Source: Apostichopus japonicus (lineage: Eukaryota; Echinodermata; Holothuroidea; Aspidochirotida; Stichopodidae). From it: a stretch of DNA of 64,000 nt. Below are positions 21,701 through 31,500 of the stretch, piece by piece (the first letter of the stretch is position 1; each line of letters begins with the position of its first letter). Made by a program: the position numbers and the translations under genes. The notes beneath the pieces are model-generated. The model searched no databases and was not told the DNA's origin. It was given only the letters and a program-made list of their open reading frames with translations. The DNA lies in the NCBI RefSeq assembly GCF_037975245.1, contig NC_092564.1:26095484-26159483 (forward strand). Reading direction: 5' to 3'.

Positions 21701-23577
21701 AAAGAGGTTTTTTTGGCTGGACCTCCTGCAGAACACTATCATTAGTTCTCTTCATGATCCAGGATATGCGGAGCATCCTACGCCAACACCACATTTCAAA
21801 TGAATTGATCCTCCTTTGGTCAGATTTGGTTAGAGTCCAGGTTTCACATCCATAAATGGCTAATGGAAAGATAAGTGCTGAAACCAGCTGTGTTTTTGTT
21901 GCCTTTGTGATGCCTCTATCAGCCCATATCTTGTTCAGGCCAACCATAGCTGACCTGGCCATTGCTAAGCATCTTCTGATCTCCACAGAACAGCCACCAC
22001 TGCTGGTTATCAGAGACCCAAGAAAGTTAAACTGGGTGACTTGTTCAACTATATATAAATATACAGAACATATATACCAAACACCTACAGAATATTATTG
22101 TCACTTTTAAAATTAAAATTTTAAAATTAAAATAAGCTTTAAGAAACTAGCAACTGCAAGTAACTCCTCTAAACAACTTAAAGGACTTAGATTGTCTTTC
22201 TTTCATGCAAATTTAGATGAATAAAGAATAACTCAGCTGTTGTTCTAGTGGGGGTCAGCTTGATACGTCTAACTTATCACCAGGGACAGTTTCTGAAGGG
22301 TTCAGATGGGAAAACACATTGTACCTCTTTCATGTTTTTTACGAATCGGATTCCATCATTCAGTCCTTTGACCTTGCCGAGACACGAACAGAAAAAGTCC
22401 CAGTAATCTTTCTTGCCTCCGAGCATCCCAACTCGTACTAGAGAAATGGGAGAAAGAAGAGAGAATATACTGTTAACAAATTGCTTATTTACTGTAGAAA
22501 GTTTGTGTATGATTATATATGAAAGTTAGACCAATGGGTACAATGATTGCAACATGTTTCTCAAGTCTGAATTCTATAGCATCTGAAAAGAACTTTTAAA
22601 TATTACAATTGTAGAAAAATGATTTAAAAGTCCCATTGTTTTGATCTACTTTTAAATTAACTCAAAGCTCAGACGATTTTCAAAGCATATTCTGCCCACC
22701 ATACAAAGTTTTTTTTGTTGCTGTTTTGAAAATACTGACGATGCCTAATGACTCCAACAGCATTGATAACAATACACAAGATGCAAAACTTGCAAAACTC
22801 TTGCTTATTTAGTTCAGTTGTTGATACCGTGTTGATAAGTTAATATTCTTGCTTGGCCATGTCCTTTCTTTCAGACCTCATCCCTACACCACCCCTCTCC
22901 TATCCCACCCCCACTCCCTGCTGCAATTTGCAGCCTACTGAATGGTTTACCTAGTAGAAATACTTCAAATTCATAACTTTTTTTTGTAAAATATATGTAT
23001 TGAATACCATTGACCAAATTTAAGACTACTTTAATAGTTAAAACCAAATGAACAAAACAATAAAAATCAGAAATTAAATGACAAAGAAATTTCATTGCCA
23101 AACTTTTGATAGCCTGCCAAAACCAATTCATGTATGAAAGTTTATCTAAATGCAGAACTTCCTGAGAGAATCAGATGTGGATAATTACTGCAAAGCACAT
23201 ATCCGCAACATTTTATATTTATTTAAATGTAATTTTGGTGTTCCCTGGAAAAATGAAAAAAGCTAAGAGGGGGTGAAAACATACCTTTCATATCAATCTG
23301 AAGGACATACTCCAGTTTTGCACAAAACTTTTGCAGTTCTGTACAATTGTCTGTGATTGGTCCATTTTCTTGTTCGTTGGTAAGAGCCTGGATGCAGCCT
23401 GAAGATGAAATTAAATGCAGTTATTTAATTTAGAAATAACTGAACTTGGAGCAGGATAACAAGTGTTGCTATTCCATATTATGAAAAAAATTCATGAGGT
23501 AATTAACATATTTGAATATTCAGTACCTTTTATGTCCTGGATGGCTCTTGGAATAGATGACATTTTGATGGCGCTCT
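1717..23577 (-). CDS. FYCO1: FYVE and coiled-coil domain-containing protein 1 (FYCO1), gene-level; last exon not found
   Basis: FYCO1 is an adaptor on late endosomes and autophagosomes. In vertebrates it binds Rab7, PI3P (FYVE), LC3 (LIR) and kinesin-1 and moves vesicles toward microtubule plus ends. I joined 16 coding exons, all with GT-AG borders and matching phases: 23527-23563, 23285-23398, 22325-22437, 21206-21312, 19194-19413, 15824-18316, 14975-15115, 14022-14093, 10975-11022, 9802-9920, 9035-9122, 8401-8525, 7369-7701, 4484-4645, 3639-3786, 1717-1880. They give 4484 coding bases (1494 residues plus two bases), close to the length of human FYCO1 as I recall it. Domain order is RUN (1-197), coiled coil (198-1184), FYVE (1185-1236), acidic linker with LIR FDII (1354-1357), and GOLD (1391 onward). 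The last exon ends at phase 2 in the GOLD motif FDNTFS(R), so roughly 15-20 residues lie in an exon I did not find or outside the window. The first coding exon has an acceptor 14 bases upstream of the ATG, so a 5' non-coding exon exists upstream. Confidence 0.95.
4484..4645 (-). CDS. FYCO1: FYCO1 exon 14: LC3-interacting region (LIR)
   Basis: This 162-bp exon encodes residues 1337-1391. It contains [19 protein letters not shown], with the LIR core F1354-D-I-I1357 preceded by acidic residues and followed by a helical acidic extension. This matches the mammalian FYCO1 LIR (core FDII followed by TDE) as I recall it, including the C-terminal extension. It is followed by an E/K-rich run. Acceptor tgcag/gaacc and donor AGCCA/gtgagt give phase 2 on both sides, so the exon is a multiple of three and could be skipped as a cassette. 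Confidence 0.93.
4720..5080. repeat. Degenerate low-complexity repeat, left part
   Basis: Diverged short units built from words like 'tctgatcttaa', 'taatcctaaatctt' and 'taagccttatctga' run through this intronic stretch and resume after the LTR-like insert at 6977-7280. It looks like an old minisatellite of roughly 20-25 bases per unit, too diverged for a fixed period by eye. Within it, 4963-4993 resembles a LINE/SINE 3' tail ('gctatataaatgtaat' then ATT units). Confidence 0.5.
5085..6972 (+). mobile_element. Solo-LTR-like insertion, 1888 bp, with 4-bp target duplication
   Basis: The element starts TGTAGCACCCC and ends GGGGTTACA, i.e. TG...CA with short imperfect inverted ends, and is flanked by TCTA on both sides (5081-5084, 6973-6976). 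A TATA-like TATAAG sits at 5545-5550. An 86-bp segment beginning 27 bases downstream of it (5572-5657) is repeated exactly at 6367-6452. No gag/pol reading frame is visible, so this fits a solo LTR of a Ty3/gypsy- or BEL-like element in plus orientation, inserted in the FYCO1 intron between exons 13 and 14 (antisense to FYCO1). Confidence 0.7.
5572..6452 (+). repeat. 86-bp exact direct repeat inside the LTR-like element (5572-5657 and 6367-6452)
   Basis: Both copies run from TGTGCCACTCACTTGACAG to TTCTAAACAGGT and appear identical over 86 bases, separated by 709 bases of AT-rich sequence. The first copy starts where transcription would be expected from the TATA box at 5545. Identity implies a recent duplication or ongoing conversion. 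Confidence 0.85.
6977..7290. repeat. Degenerate low-complexity repeat, right part
   Basis: Continuation of the repeat at 4720-5080 beyond the LTR-like insert, with words such as 'tctgatctaatctta' and 'agtatgatctcaaag'. The two parts were presumably one array before the insertion. Confidence 0.45.
7369..8525 (-). CDS. FYCO1: FYCO1 exons 12-13: FYVE zinc finger and acidic linker
   Basis: Exon 12 (8401-8525) and exon 13 (7369-7701) together encode the PI3P-binding FYVE finger. The four zinc pairs are CMEC (1188-1191), CRMC (1204-1207), CSKC (1212-1215) and CDKC (1232-1235). The signature RKHHCRMCG (1200-1208) has the basic patch that contacts PI3P. The usual WxxD motif before the finger is not obvious, as in other FYCO1 proteins, where the FYVE domain is somewhat divergent. 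The finger is split by a phase-2 intron after SQS(K). The rest of exon 13 (about residues 1238-1336) is low-complexity Ser/Glu/Asp/Gly-rich sequence and probably disordered. Confidence 0.95.
7702..8400. other. FYCO1 intron 12
   Basis: Intron between exons 12 and 13. Nothing recognised apart from C-rich runs near 7890-7925. Short open frames here are not convincing. Confidence 0.6.
9035..15115 (-). CDS. FYCO1: FYCO1 exons 7-11: distal coiled coil
   Basis: Five short exons (14975-15115, 14022-14093, 10975-11022, 9802-9920, 9035-9122) encode residues 1029-1184. Sequences such as [36 protein letters not shown] and [20 protein letters not shown] continue the heptads. Exon 11 carries [13 protein letters not shown]...[10 protein letters not shown], which corresponds to the segment just before the FYVE finger in vertebrate FYCO1. 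Exons 7, 8 and 9 are in phase 0 and each a multiple of three (141, 72, 48 bases), so any of them could be skipped without a frameshift. The long intron between exons 8 and 9 (11023-14021) holds several transposable elements. The donor of exon 7 opens directly into a GT-rich microsatellite. Confidence 0.88.
9181..9228. repeat. 11-bp tandem repeat (CTCTCACCCTT-type)
   Basis: About four copies of a cacccttctct unit in the FYCO1 intron between exons 10 and 11; pyrimidine-rich on the plus strand. Confidence 0.7.
10050..10191. repeat. Short inverted repeat with 16-bp arms
   Basis: CTTAATCAAGGTTGCC at 10050-10065 is the exact reverse complement of 10176-10191, around a 110-bp AT-rich centre. It could be a small MITE or foldback; no target duplication was found. 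Confidence 0.5.
11634..11980. mobile_element. hAT-like MITE, 347 bp, 8-bp target duplication
   Basis: The terminal inverted repeat CAGGGTTATAGC at 11634 matches GCTATAACCCTG at 11980, apart from internal drift. Flanks are TACATATG at 11626-11633 and 11981-11988, an exact 8-bp target duplication. An 8-bp duplication and CAGGG ends fit the hAT superfamily. The inside has GCCGGCCGG palindromes (11884-11892, 11916-11924) and a CG-rich 'agcgtagcgagcgaagc' block. There is no transposase frame. It lies in the FYCO1 intron between exons 8 and 9. Confidence 0.82.
12416..12706 (+). pseudogene. LINE reverse-transcriptase C-terminal remnant, 5' piece
   Basis: The translated frame reads [14 protein letters not shown], then [16 protein letters not shown], then TPTRRLRSS and [20 protein letters not shown]. 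This is the well-known C-terminal segment of CR1/L2/jockey-like LINE polyproteins. It lacks the catalytic RT core and the endonuclease, so it is a 5'-truncated dead copy. The LTR-like insert at 12707 interrupts it right after LPLNIM; the rest resumes at 13738. Confidence 0.8.
12707..13737 (-). mobile_element. Solo-LTR-like insertion, minus orientation, with tandem repeats in U3
   Basis: Read on the minus strand, the block begins TGTTATGAAATAG and ends CTCGTCACA (TG...CA). A consensus TATAAAA lies at 13066-13060, preceding GGCAGC. It splits a LINE remnant, with LINE sequence on both sides. The upstream (U3) part is made of 2.4 copies of a 152-bp tandem repeat. The target duplication is unclear (AATAT versus ATAAA), so the exact ends could shift by a few bases. 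No coding sequence. Confidence 0.6.
13371..13737. repeat. 152-bp tandem repeat, about 2.4 copies
   Basis: The word TGTAAGGT recurs at 13371, 13523 and 13675 (period 152), each followed by 'gatggagtgtttcggtaac'. Copies differ at only a few positions. In the LTR interpretation they are U3 repeats upstream of the TATA box. Confidence 0.9.
13738..13926 (+). mobile_element. LINE 3' end, downstream piece
   Basis: After the LTR-like insert the sequence continues to a typical LINE 3' tail, 'gcgctacatcagaactg' followed by TTATTATTATTATT at about 13909-13924. It is the other half of the remnant at 12416-12706. Confidence 0.55.
14655..14950. repeat. Dispersed 'tgacctttgacctccacc' repeat
   Basis: Three diverged starts of the kind 'ctttttgagttatcgtgttcac' at about 14655, 14801 and 14915 surround 'aaatgacctttgacctcc' and 'tacataccaagtatgaag'. 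Related pieces occur at about 40605-40670, 48240-48310 and 62255-62345. I recall such sequences from echinoderm and other marine invertebrate genomes; the family name was not checked. Confidence 0.55.
15824..18316 (-). CDS. FYCO1: FYCO1 exon 6: giant coiled-coil exon
   Basis: One 2493-bp exon encodes residues 198-1028, almost wholly Glu/Lys/Gln/Leu-rich heptad sequence such as [14 protein letters not shown] and [14 protein letters not shown]. This is the Rab7- and kinesin-binding rod known from FYCO1. The acceptor is placed at 18317-18318 because exon 5 ends on a full codon and the frame then reads PSQADSRG before the internal MESM; the internal Met is therefore not the start. The donor reads CTGGAG/gtaatg. 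The exon is GC-richer than its introns, as expected for old coding sequence. Vertebrate FYCO1 also has a single very large exon for this region. Human EEA1 shares a long coiled coil plus FYVE but lacks RUN and GOLD, so FYCO1 is the better name. Confidence 0.95.
18317..19193. other. FYCO1 intron 5
   Basis: Intron between the RUN domain and the giant coiled-coil exon. It is AT-rich with a C-run near 18511. Small open frames on both strands lack recognisable motifs. Confidence 0.6.
19194..23563 (-). CDS. FYCO1: FYCO1 exons 1-5: RUN domain
   Basis: Five exons encode residues 1-197. Exon 1 (23527-23563) gives [12 protein letters not shown]. Exon 2 (23285-23398) ends in [11 protein letters not shown]. 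Exon 3 (22325-22437) carries KKDYWDFF (59-66) and [12 protein letters not shown]. Exon 4 (21206-21312) carries [11 protein letters not shown] (94-104). Exon 5 (19194-19413) carries IQFDL (152-156) and AWPTFAR (166-172), followed by a Ser-rich hinge. Blocks such as GRAFIRYSL and AWPTFAR are hallmarks of the FYCO1 RUN domain, a helical fold that in related proteins binds small GTPases; in FYCO1 its partner is less settled than that of the coiled coil, which binds Rab7. Phases run 1,1,0,2,0 and close exactly. The start ATG at 23561-23563 is the only in-frame Met before the conserved block. Confidence 0.93.
19414..21205. other. FYCO1 intron 4
   Basis: Intron between RUN exons 4 and 5. It contains a C-rich 38-bp tandem repeat (20309-20427) and pyrimidine runs at about 21120-21190. 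No coding sequence is recognised. Confidence 0.6.
20309..20427. repeat. 38-bp C-rich tandem repeat, about three copies
   Basis: Units of the form 'atgccctccccccacccttccc' plus 'tcataatta' start at 20309, 20347 and 20384. The minus strand has closely spaced G-runs that could form a G-quadruplex, and this is the sense strand of FYCO1. Confidence 0.75.
21432..22049 (-). pseudogene. 5'-truncated LINE (RT C-terminal fragment) with target duplication
   Basis: Minus-strand translation gives [13 protein letters not shown], then [23 protein letters not shown] and [11 protein letters not shown], ending with a stop at 21453. This is the C-terminal part of an endonuclease/reverse-transcriptase LINE (RTE- or CR1-like). 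The catalytic core is missing. The 3' end carries an (AACC)3-like tail. ATATATAAATAT lies on both sides (about 21420-21431 and 22051-22062), a likely target duplication. The remaining frame is open for about 200 codons, so the insertion is not very old. It sits in FYCO1 intron 3, same strand as the gene. Confidence 0.85.
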
Positions 23578-26519
23578 CTGTAAGAAAAAAATTTAAAATT
23601 ACTTTACCAACCTTGCTAAGACAACAAAATATGTTTAACACAATGTTCCTGGAAAACTTTATAACAACCCAAAACCACAGCAAGTATCTGCAGGTACAAG
23701 ACCAGATCTTTCTAGGGCAGGTTTTGTTGGATTCCATTTATATCAATCCGTACAGCACTACTTACGAATTCCTAGGAAATACATTAGTTTGCTGTCGTAA
23801 ACAATATGGGACTTCTGACTTTTCAAAAGCGACTTTAACTTTCAGGCCTAGAATTCACAATTTAGCCTCTTGCTAAATAGTGCAAGTATGTACTTCAAAA
23901 ATCTACCGGCTAAAGGTACAGAAATCAAAAGGATTTCTTTGACTGATGATTATTAACCAACTAATTAAATTTTCATATTCTTTTATCTACTGGCATATCG
24001 AATGCCAATTGCCTTTTTATTTCTACTACTACACGTCACAATTCACTGCCATTTACCAAGTAAATAGCCCAAATTTTAAGGTGTGGACTCTAGTGTGAAG
24101 ATGCCTTTTTTGGTCAAGATCTGAATGTTGAAAATCAAGGCAATGTTGACTCAAGCACCTTACTTCGATTGAAATACACATCAGCCTTGTGGTACAGCCA
24201 CTACACATAAGACTAATTACGTTAGATCTCTATTTTTATACATAACACATTTACAATTTTACATGAAGCTTGCAACATATATTGCTATGATTAAGTTGTA
24301 AGTTTCATGATGCCAACTTTTAGCATAGTTGACTTCGAACTTCAATAAGAATTTATTTAAGAGAAGTTTTGGAATAACTTTATGATCATACATTCATTCT
24401 TTTCGACTGACTGCCAAGCAAATAAGGGCATGCATCATCTTCCCCCTCCTGTTATCTGTTTGTGCAGACTTATACTGTAGATAGTCATACTGTAGTAGCA
24501 TTTTTTCAGTTGTAAATGTAGGAGCACATCCTATCAGAAATTGACTAGGCTGTGTTTTGACAACTTTTTCGGTTGGGAACAATTAGGATTTAACTCTGCT
24601 TACAATGAATCTAAGATAAATATTTCAACCCTAGTCAAACCAGCTTATAAGTCCTGATGTCATCAAGGAATGTGCTCACAATTATTAAAGACTTGATTAT
24701 AATTACTCACTTCCTCCTGCCCGACTCAAGAGTCAGACAGGCTTGTACTAGTTGTACAGATGGGCAAGGCTAAGCTAATCATATTTCTTTAGCCTACTGT
24801 ATGCCTACTTTACAAAGGCAACATTAGACTAGACCTAGGTAGGTGTTTGGCCATACAACATTAAACCACCATAGGCATTTTATTACATTCTGTCTTCACT
24901 ATGCCTGTTTTAAATTCGGTAAGCTAGTTTTGTCTATTTACAAATTACATGGTCAGTAAACGTTTGTACTGTACTGTAGTCTGGGCCTAGCGTTACAGGA
25001 TACTGTACAGTAAGGTACAGAACAGTAAATTACAACAGCCTACACAACATCCAAATTCCAATTGGTATTGATGCCTGTGAATTGTTGTGGATTTTACGTC
25101 TTTCCAAAGAAGTTTACGAAGTTGCATTCCAGCTGATACTCACTCAAATATACACTCGGTTACATGGTAGCGTAGTTGTTAAGGATAAGAATTACTAAAC
25201 AAATTTGTCAACACTTGACTTTCGTTTACTTGTGTTCGAAACAAAGTTCAAGGGAAAGTGAAGAGCACTGACGTAATGTGTCAAAGATATGTGCTCCCTT
25301 GTGTACGAAATGATTGAACCTTGGATTTCAGGGTAGCATGGGTTCCGCTACTAGTATTAAATGAAGATCGTATAGTTGAACCATGGTCACCTCATTTGCA
25401 TAGCGCAAATGTTATAACGTATGTATTCAGGAACAGTTTTAAATAGCTGGTTACATTTGATCAGACTGGGGACACCAAAAGGTAGGCCTAAGCTTCTTGC
25501 TAATGCTACGTTTAAGAGGTATTCCAGTCAAGGACTAACCATGACCACATATGCCCCCAAGAAGCAAGAGACCTGCCTACACTACACAGTAGGCCTAGGC
25601 TATTGTAAGTTAGGCCCGATGCCTCTATCAAATACTTTTTTACGTAGGCTATGGTAAACCAGTTATGTAGTAGCCTGATACTACCATACCCTTGTCAATG
25701 GAATCTGGTCCTAAAGGTAAAGTTAAGGATGTTTAAGGGCTTGTGCTGGACTAGGCCTAGACTAAATTGTCAATCTTACTACACTTCAGTAGCAGTCAAT
25801 GCTACACTAAGTTATATATGGACATAGGGACATAGAAAACGTTCGCACTGTTACAGTGTTATTGTAAGTTGAAGGCCAATCTCAATATCGTGTCTCAAAC
25901 TCAAAATATGGTTAATTGAATGTTACCAATTCTGCCCTTGGATTCTTTTGGAGTAGGTCACAGTAGGTGGTCTGTGACGTCATCATGGCAAGTACAGTAT
26001 TCTTTAATAATTTTAAGCTTCAATTTTTTACATAATCTTTCTGATGTTAATTCCTTGAAACCAGTTGATACATTCAGGATATTATCAACAATACCATCTT
26101 GAATTGCAGTGATGACGTCATTCCCTGTTTGTTGCCAGATTCATTTACTAAATACCACCTATATAATTTAAAAAATTTATATTGTTTATAATGCTGTGAG
26201 GACGTAATTTGGATGTACTGTAGAATATTTCTGGCATCATTGATCTAAACATCAATTGCAGTTACTGGAATATCCTGATTTTTTAAAAACCTCAATTTTT
26301 GGTGCCTTCAATTATTTCCAGGGCTGCTTTGCTTGGTCCAAACAGCCTTTTGATGCTTGTGAACTTGTGAAGAATCAACCCATGCTAAAAGATGGTTAGC
26401 CCTGCAGTATATATATTGAGGAGACGATGGAATAATCAACAAGATCAACCAATGGCCATTTCTTACAGTTTCTATCATCCTCTCTTCATTCCTCCTTCTG
26501 TACTCTTTGATCTTTTTAG
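23578..26519. other. Divergent intergenic region between FYCO1 and the dehydrogenase gene
   Basis: FYCO1 runs leftward and the dehydrogenase rightward from here. Both first coding exons have splice acceptors just before their ATG, so 5' non-coding exons and promoters must lie in or near this interval. One possible FYCO1 5' exon end is the donor-like GGAGGAA/gtgagt on the minus strand near 24710. No coding sequence is recognised. Confidence 0.5.
25975..26120. promoter_or_regulatory. Two perfect CRE palindromes (TGACGTCA)
   Basis: TGACGTCA occurs at 25975-25982 and 26113-26120, 138 bases apart and about 400-570 bases upstream of the dehydrogenase ATG. CREB/ATF proteins bind this 8-mer. Function is inferred from position only. 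Confidence 0.4.
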
Positions 26520-26542
26520 GTCTCAGACTCTCCTGTTCCACG

Positions 26543-28530
26543 ATGTCGACAATACATTATCCTAAGGTGGTAACTTATGAAGTTTGCATACATCCAGTGG
26601 GTGCTCCTTTCCCAAATGCTGGGTTTTTTGAAGCCACTTTCAAGAAGAGGTTTCCTTCAGCCTCAATGTCTATCCTTGACATAGCAATGCAGCCTGGTAA
26701 AGTCAGTCTTGTATTATTTGCAGCTGTTTGTAGAGGTGCTGGTGCCTCCTTCACAGTTACTGATCTATAGAGTAGTATTATTCGTTTGCAACCGGTCGTT
26801 TCACTATACAGAGACCCCAAAGGAGTTTCGGATTGGTCGGGCAAGACACTGACAGATCTTGAATGATCATTTGATAGAGGCAAAATGATTTTTTTTTTAA
26901 CTGTAGGGATTGATGTCTGGGAAGGGATACCCACTTTTTCCAGTCATTATGTGTTCTCAGCATGATAGACTGCATTGATATTGGGGTATCTGCTAAACCA
27001 GTCTCAGTGCCATTACAAAACATTGTAGTATTAAAAAAACAACCAAAGTTGCAAACTTTAGCAACAGACCGGATTGAGAACAGGTGGATACATTGTCTTT
27101 TGGGCAAACTATTAGGCAATCAATGCAAGCAATCTAAAAAAACACAGAACTCTAATATTACTTCTGTCAAGACAAGTCAAGTAAAGTTCTGCCTGGTGTA
27201 TAATTTAAGTCTTAAGCTTTAAGATCTGATTTTGGGGTTTGCTAATGTTACTCTTGCATCTAATTTTAAATTTCTTCCTTTTTTGTTTTCAAGTGCAAGG
27301 TTATAAAAGTCACTTCTCTGCTCCTCACACAGAAATGGTCCAATATCATAACAGAACAAAATTTAGAACCTCAGTAAACCCAGCATTTTGATGAAATTCT
27401 GTTTGTCTTACGAAGGAACTTTATAAAGATTCATCATAATAAATATCATCATGTAAATAGAAGGAATTGATTTAGTTTTAATATTTTACATATATGATTG
27501 TTTGTTAAGTGTGTCAACATTATCCAAAAGACATATGAAAAACATCCCTATGGTTCTCTTTCATTTACAAAAATATATTTGCAATTTTGCATATATCTTA
27601 ATCTGAAATATTGAAATATGACTGTGCGTTATAAATATATCTTATGCTGAAGTATCATTATTTTTGAAATAGACAATGGTATATTGTATGTATAATCTTC
27701 CTTTTCCAGAGGCACTAAAGAAGAAATTGGAGCAAGCAGAGGTGTTAGTAACTTCACCAGCTGATCTAACAAGAATGATGGATTACATACCCAATGTTAA
27801 ATGGGTACAAGTGACCTATGCAGGTAAAGGACCAGGGCTCATAAGACCAATGGTAGCAACATACTGTATGAAGAATAGAGAGTATCCATGGTTCCTATAT
27901 TGAGATACCATGTTTACAAGCTGGGCATCACACACACACCAATTTATTCACACACAGCCATCATGACTGAATTGGTGACGGTTATCATCGAAACCAAAAA
28001 AGAGAGTAGGCCTTGATTGCAAATGCCAAATCGTCGACATTCAGAAGGGTAATACCTTTGCAATGACCAAGTTATCTGGTATGATGTTCTGGTACTTGAC
28101 TTCAGGAAACATTTCCTCAGTATAAATGTTGCTCTATCAATCAGGTGATTCCATATACAGTATATAATACAAGGAATCACTAAGACTGCTGGCTTTCTGG
28201 TTGCTTGTGATGTCAGTGAGACCTTGTTTTATTCACTCTGGGGTAACAAAGTATTCTTAATGTCCTCTTTTCTAACTGGAGCCAAGAATAAATTGGAATT
28301 CCTTTCTTTCTTTCCCTTTTTGTGTTACTTTTCACTGTTTTTTTGTTTTCATTACCAGGTTATGACCCACTTACAAATTATTTAAAACAGACATCAAATT
28401 TTCCCAACATCAAAATAACCAGGATGGGTGGAGTATTCGGTGTTCGCATGGCTGAGTACGTTTTGGGCTATATAATTGCCCACGAGCGGAATTTTGAGGG
28501 AATGAGGGAACAACAGAAATGTCAACGTTG
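26543..28530 (+). CDS. Dehydrogenase exons 1-3: N-terminal substrate-binding part
   Basis: Exon 26543-26696 encodes MSTIHYPKVVTYEV to DIAMQP and ends in phase 1. Exon 27710-27823 continues EALKKKLEQAEVLVTSPADL and NVKWVQVTYAG. Exon 28359-28530 gives GYDPLTNYLKQ and FGVRMAEYVLGYIIAHERN. The junction G/AG restores Glu and G/GT restores Gly, which supports the joins. V-RMAEYVLG is the conserved helix leading into the nucleotide domain. The first exon has less family similarity than the others, so the start is slightly less certain. Confidence 0.85.
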
Positions 28531-31500
28531 GTATGTTTTACCTTAAGGACAGCTTTTTAATCAGTTATGGCATAATCCAGGATTTTGAAACTTATGTTTG
28601 AATAGCTACAGAATCATTGCATTCCTGAAGGAATATATGCTCATAAGCAGGCATGAGCTTTTTCCCCCAATTCGCCGAATATCCGTGATTTCTTTTCTAC
28701 CTCGGGGACAAAAACTCTTATCCTAACACACTGTAGCATATGCAAACTGGAGCCTATACCGCAATTCTTGCAAAATTCTGTGATTTATTTTTTACCCAAG
28801 GCTCATCACTGTGGTATATATGCTCATGAGATTGAGTTCTCATTTTCTACATTTGACTTGCCTTTATTTATATTCTTATTTTCAGTCCTTTGAGTAGCTT
28901 CATTCTGTATTTTGCAATCTTTACCATCTTCTCTGTCATCCTTCCTGTATCCTCTCCTCTTCCCAAGTATCGTCTGAAAATCACAGGTTTGGTTTTCTTT
29001 TCTTTTTTCTGCCACAGGAACTATGAAAAGTTTAAAACATACCGAGAACTTTCGGAACTCACGATAGCAATCATTGGAGCAGGTGACATTGGGTGCCAAG
29101 GTATGTCTGCAGACATGTAAAAATATATAATTTAGTATAACACAGGTTCAACCAGTTTCATTGGAAATTGTTTGGTTGCTGCTGCACAACTGTACTGACA
29201 GTGATGTTCTCAGAAAGTTGTTTACATGAAGAAGGGAGGGGGGGGGAGGGGGAGGGCATGGAAAAGGGATGTCTTTCATTGTTACTGATTGTTATGGATT
29301 GAACTCTAAGTGAAAGAGAAAATTGCAGTATCAAATAACGTGTGAGCATCCCCTGCACCTACAGTACCCTGCCCCTGTAATGCCACTTAGTACTAACACT
29401 TTGAATTGAAATTATGCATATTTGTCTTGCTTTGTAATGCAAGTCAATGTATTTATATGGACATAGACAAAGAAGTATCATAGAATAGAAGGGTAGGATA
29501 TATCATCTATGTACCAACATTACATCTCAATATTCTGTCCCTATCTCTTAATCTGGTTTGTATTTAATTTTCAATGTTTTAAATTTTTAAACCCTATCTT
29601 ACGCTTGTATGACACCGTTGTAGGTGGTCTGTGATATGTTCTTCCATGGTGATGTCACGTATTCTACTGTTGCCAGGTACAAGTTTTCTTCCAAAGTACC
29701 ACCAAGTTTTAAAAAATCATTAGGATTTTGAAGATAGAACCCACACGCTCTCTGTTTTCATTTAGTGGTTCAGTTAACATAAAGAAAGATTGAAGACATT
29801 CTGCAACACTTTCTACCATGAGAATATTACTTTAATGTGTGTGTGTGCCTTTGTACATACGCAGCTGTATTGTATTCTGACTGAGGACTTGAACATAAGA
29901 ATCCCCACGTCCTCAGACAAATTCTTTTGTTCAGGGGTGTTGTTAAAAGGTTAGGGAATGTGGATTTGAACAATGGAAAAAACAATGGGTCTTCAGTTTA
30001 AATGTAAATCACACCTCTGTGTGTTTATGTTTGTAAAGAACTTAAGAAAAGATATTTTATACTCAACCTGTAGCATTGCATACAGGCTTCTGACAGACCA
30101 AAGCATAATGATATAAATATTGTTAGTGTATTATGTGTCATCAGTCTTTGTTTATATTTTTTTATTTTTAAAGTAAAAGTTTTCTATTAGGTAAAATAAA
30201 TACACATACAGTACTAAATACTATCAGCTTTCAGTGTAAATTTGCCTTCTTTCCATAAAGTTGCAAAGTATTGTAAATCCGTTGGAATGAGAACAATCGG
30301 GGTCGTGACCAGAGAGAGACGGCCACATGAGAGGTCAGAGTTCATCGATGAATACAGGTCGGTAGGAAATGTGACATGATAGTTTATCTTGTATTCTTAC
30401 CTTGTTTTTGTCGAGTCATTCGTACACTTACAAAAGAATTGTTGACTCGATTTTGCTGAAGTTTACTTTATTCTATTTGATACTAAAATATACTTGATTG
30501 TTTCATTTTACTTGACTAATATACTTGAATTTTGTTTCGAGTAACAAGAAAATATAATGTGCTGATTGGTTGTTCATTATTGTCCTTCCGATTATTGTGA
30601 TTGAAAATTTGCATAAGTTGACTCAGAATGTAAATTTCCTGCACTTCACAATGTGTCCTTTAACATCAAGATAGAAAAAACTTACTCAATATTTGCTATT
30701 ACATACGCAATATATGTCCGAAAAAGCTTGTATAATGGAACCCCATTCTTAGTCAATTATATATCTTCTTTTTCAAAATTTGTTTGCGATTTCAGTTTCT
30801 TTTAAAATGAAAAATATGTTAACGAACACTCGAAAACAGTTCTTGTTTATTCGACACTGAAGATCATATATAGTTAACGACACTTAGTGTAATCAGTCAC
30901 TTTAGTATAATCAGTTGCCATGGTGATAATCGTCAACTAATCATTCCATTCATCCTTGGTAACCATGGCACCCATTAGTGTCTTGACATCATGATATGCA
31001 GTGAAAGAGTACATAGTCAGTTAACTGTATTGTTTTCTTTTTCTATAAATAGATTGACTTCAGATGTGCTTGATGTCTGTGGTGAGTGTGACGTCTTATG
31101 TAACTTGCTTCCCAGTAGCCCAGACACGATAGACTTTTACAAGGAGGAGTGTTTCCGTAGTTGCACAAAGGTATTCATATTTTTTAAATCATATTTCCCC
31201 ATATGTCTGTGCAAGTTTTTAAGGATATTTTTCTGGTCCCTCAGACAACAAGGTCTTACCACTTGGTTGTCCAATCAAAACTATTTTATTTCAGTACCAC
31301 GTCCAAAGTGAATGGAGGATGATACCAATTTACTGTTTGACCAATGTGGCAATATTAAGTATATAACAGTGCAATCTGAATTTGATGTAAAACAACTAGT
31401 TTTCCGCAGACCTCCAAAGCTCATGTGTGGTCATCCGAATGGAAATTTGGTGTTAGTTGAAACAGCTGGTGGTGCTTCATCATAGAATTGCTTTTATCAT

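Noticed and set aside
23463-23876. 137-codon plus-strand frame
   Set aside because: It overlaps the first FYCO1 exon on the opposite strand and has no recognisable domain.
26575-27119. Two minus-strand frames of 113-119 codons opposite dehydrogenase exon 1 and intron 1
   Set aside because: One is a shadow of the coding exon; the other might be an unknown transposon remnant, but no motif supports it.
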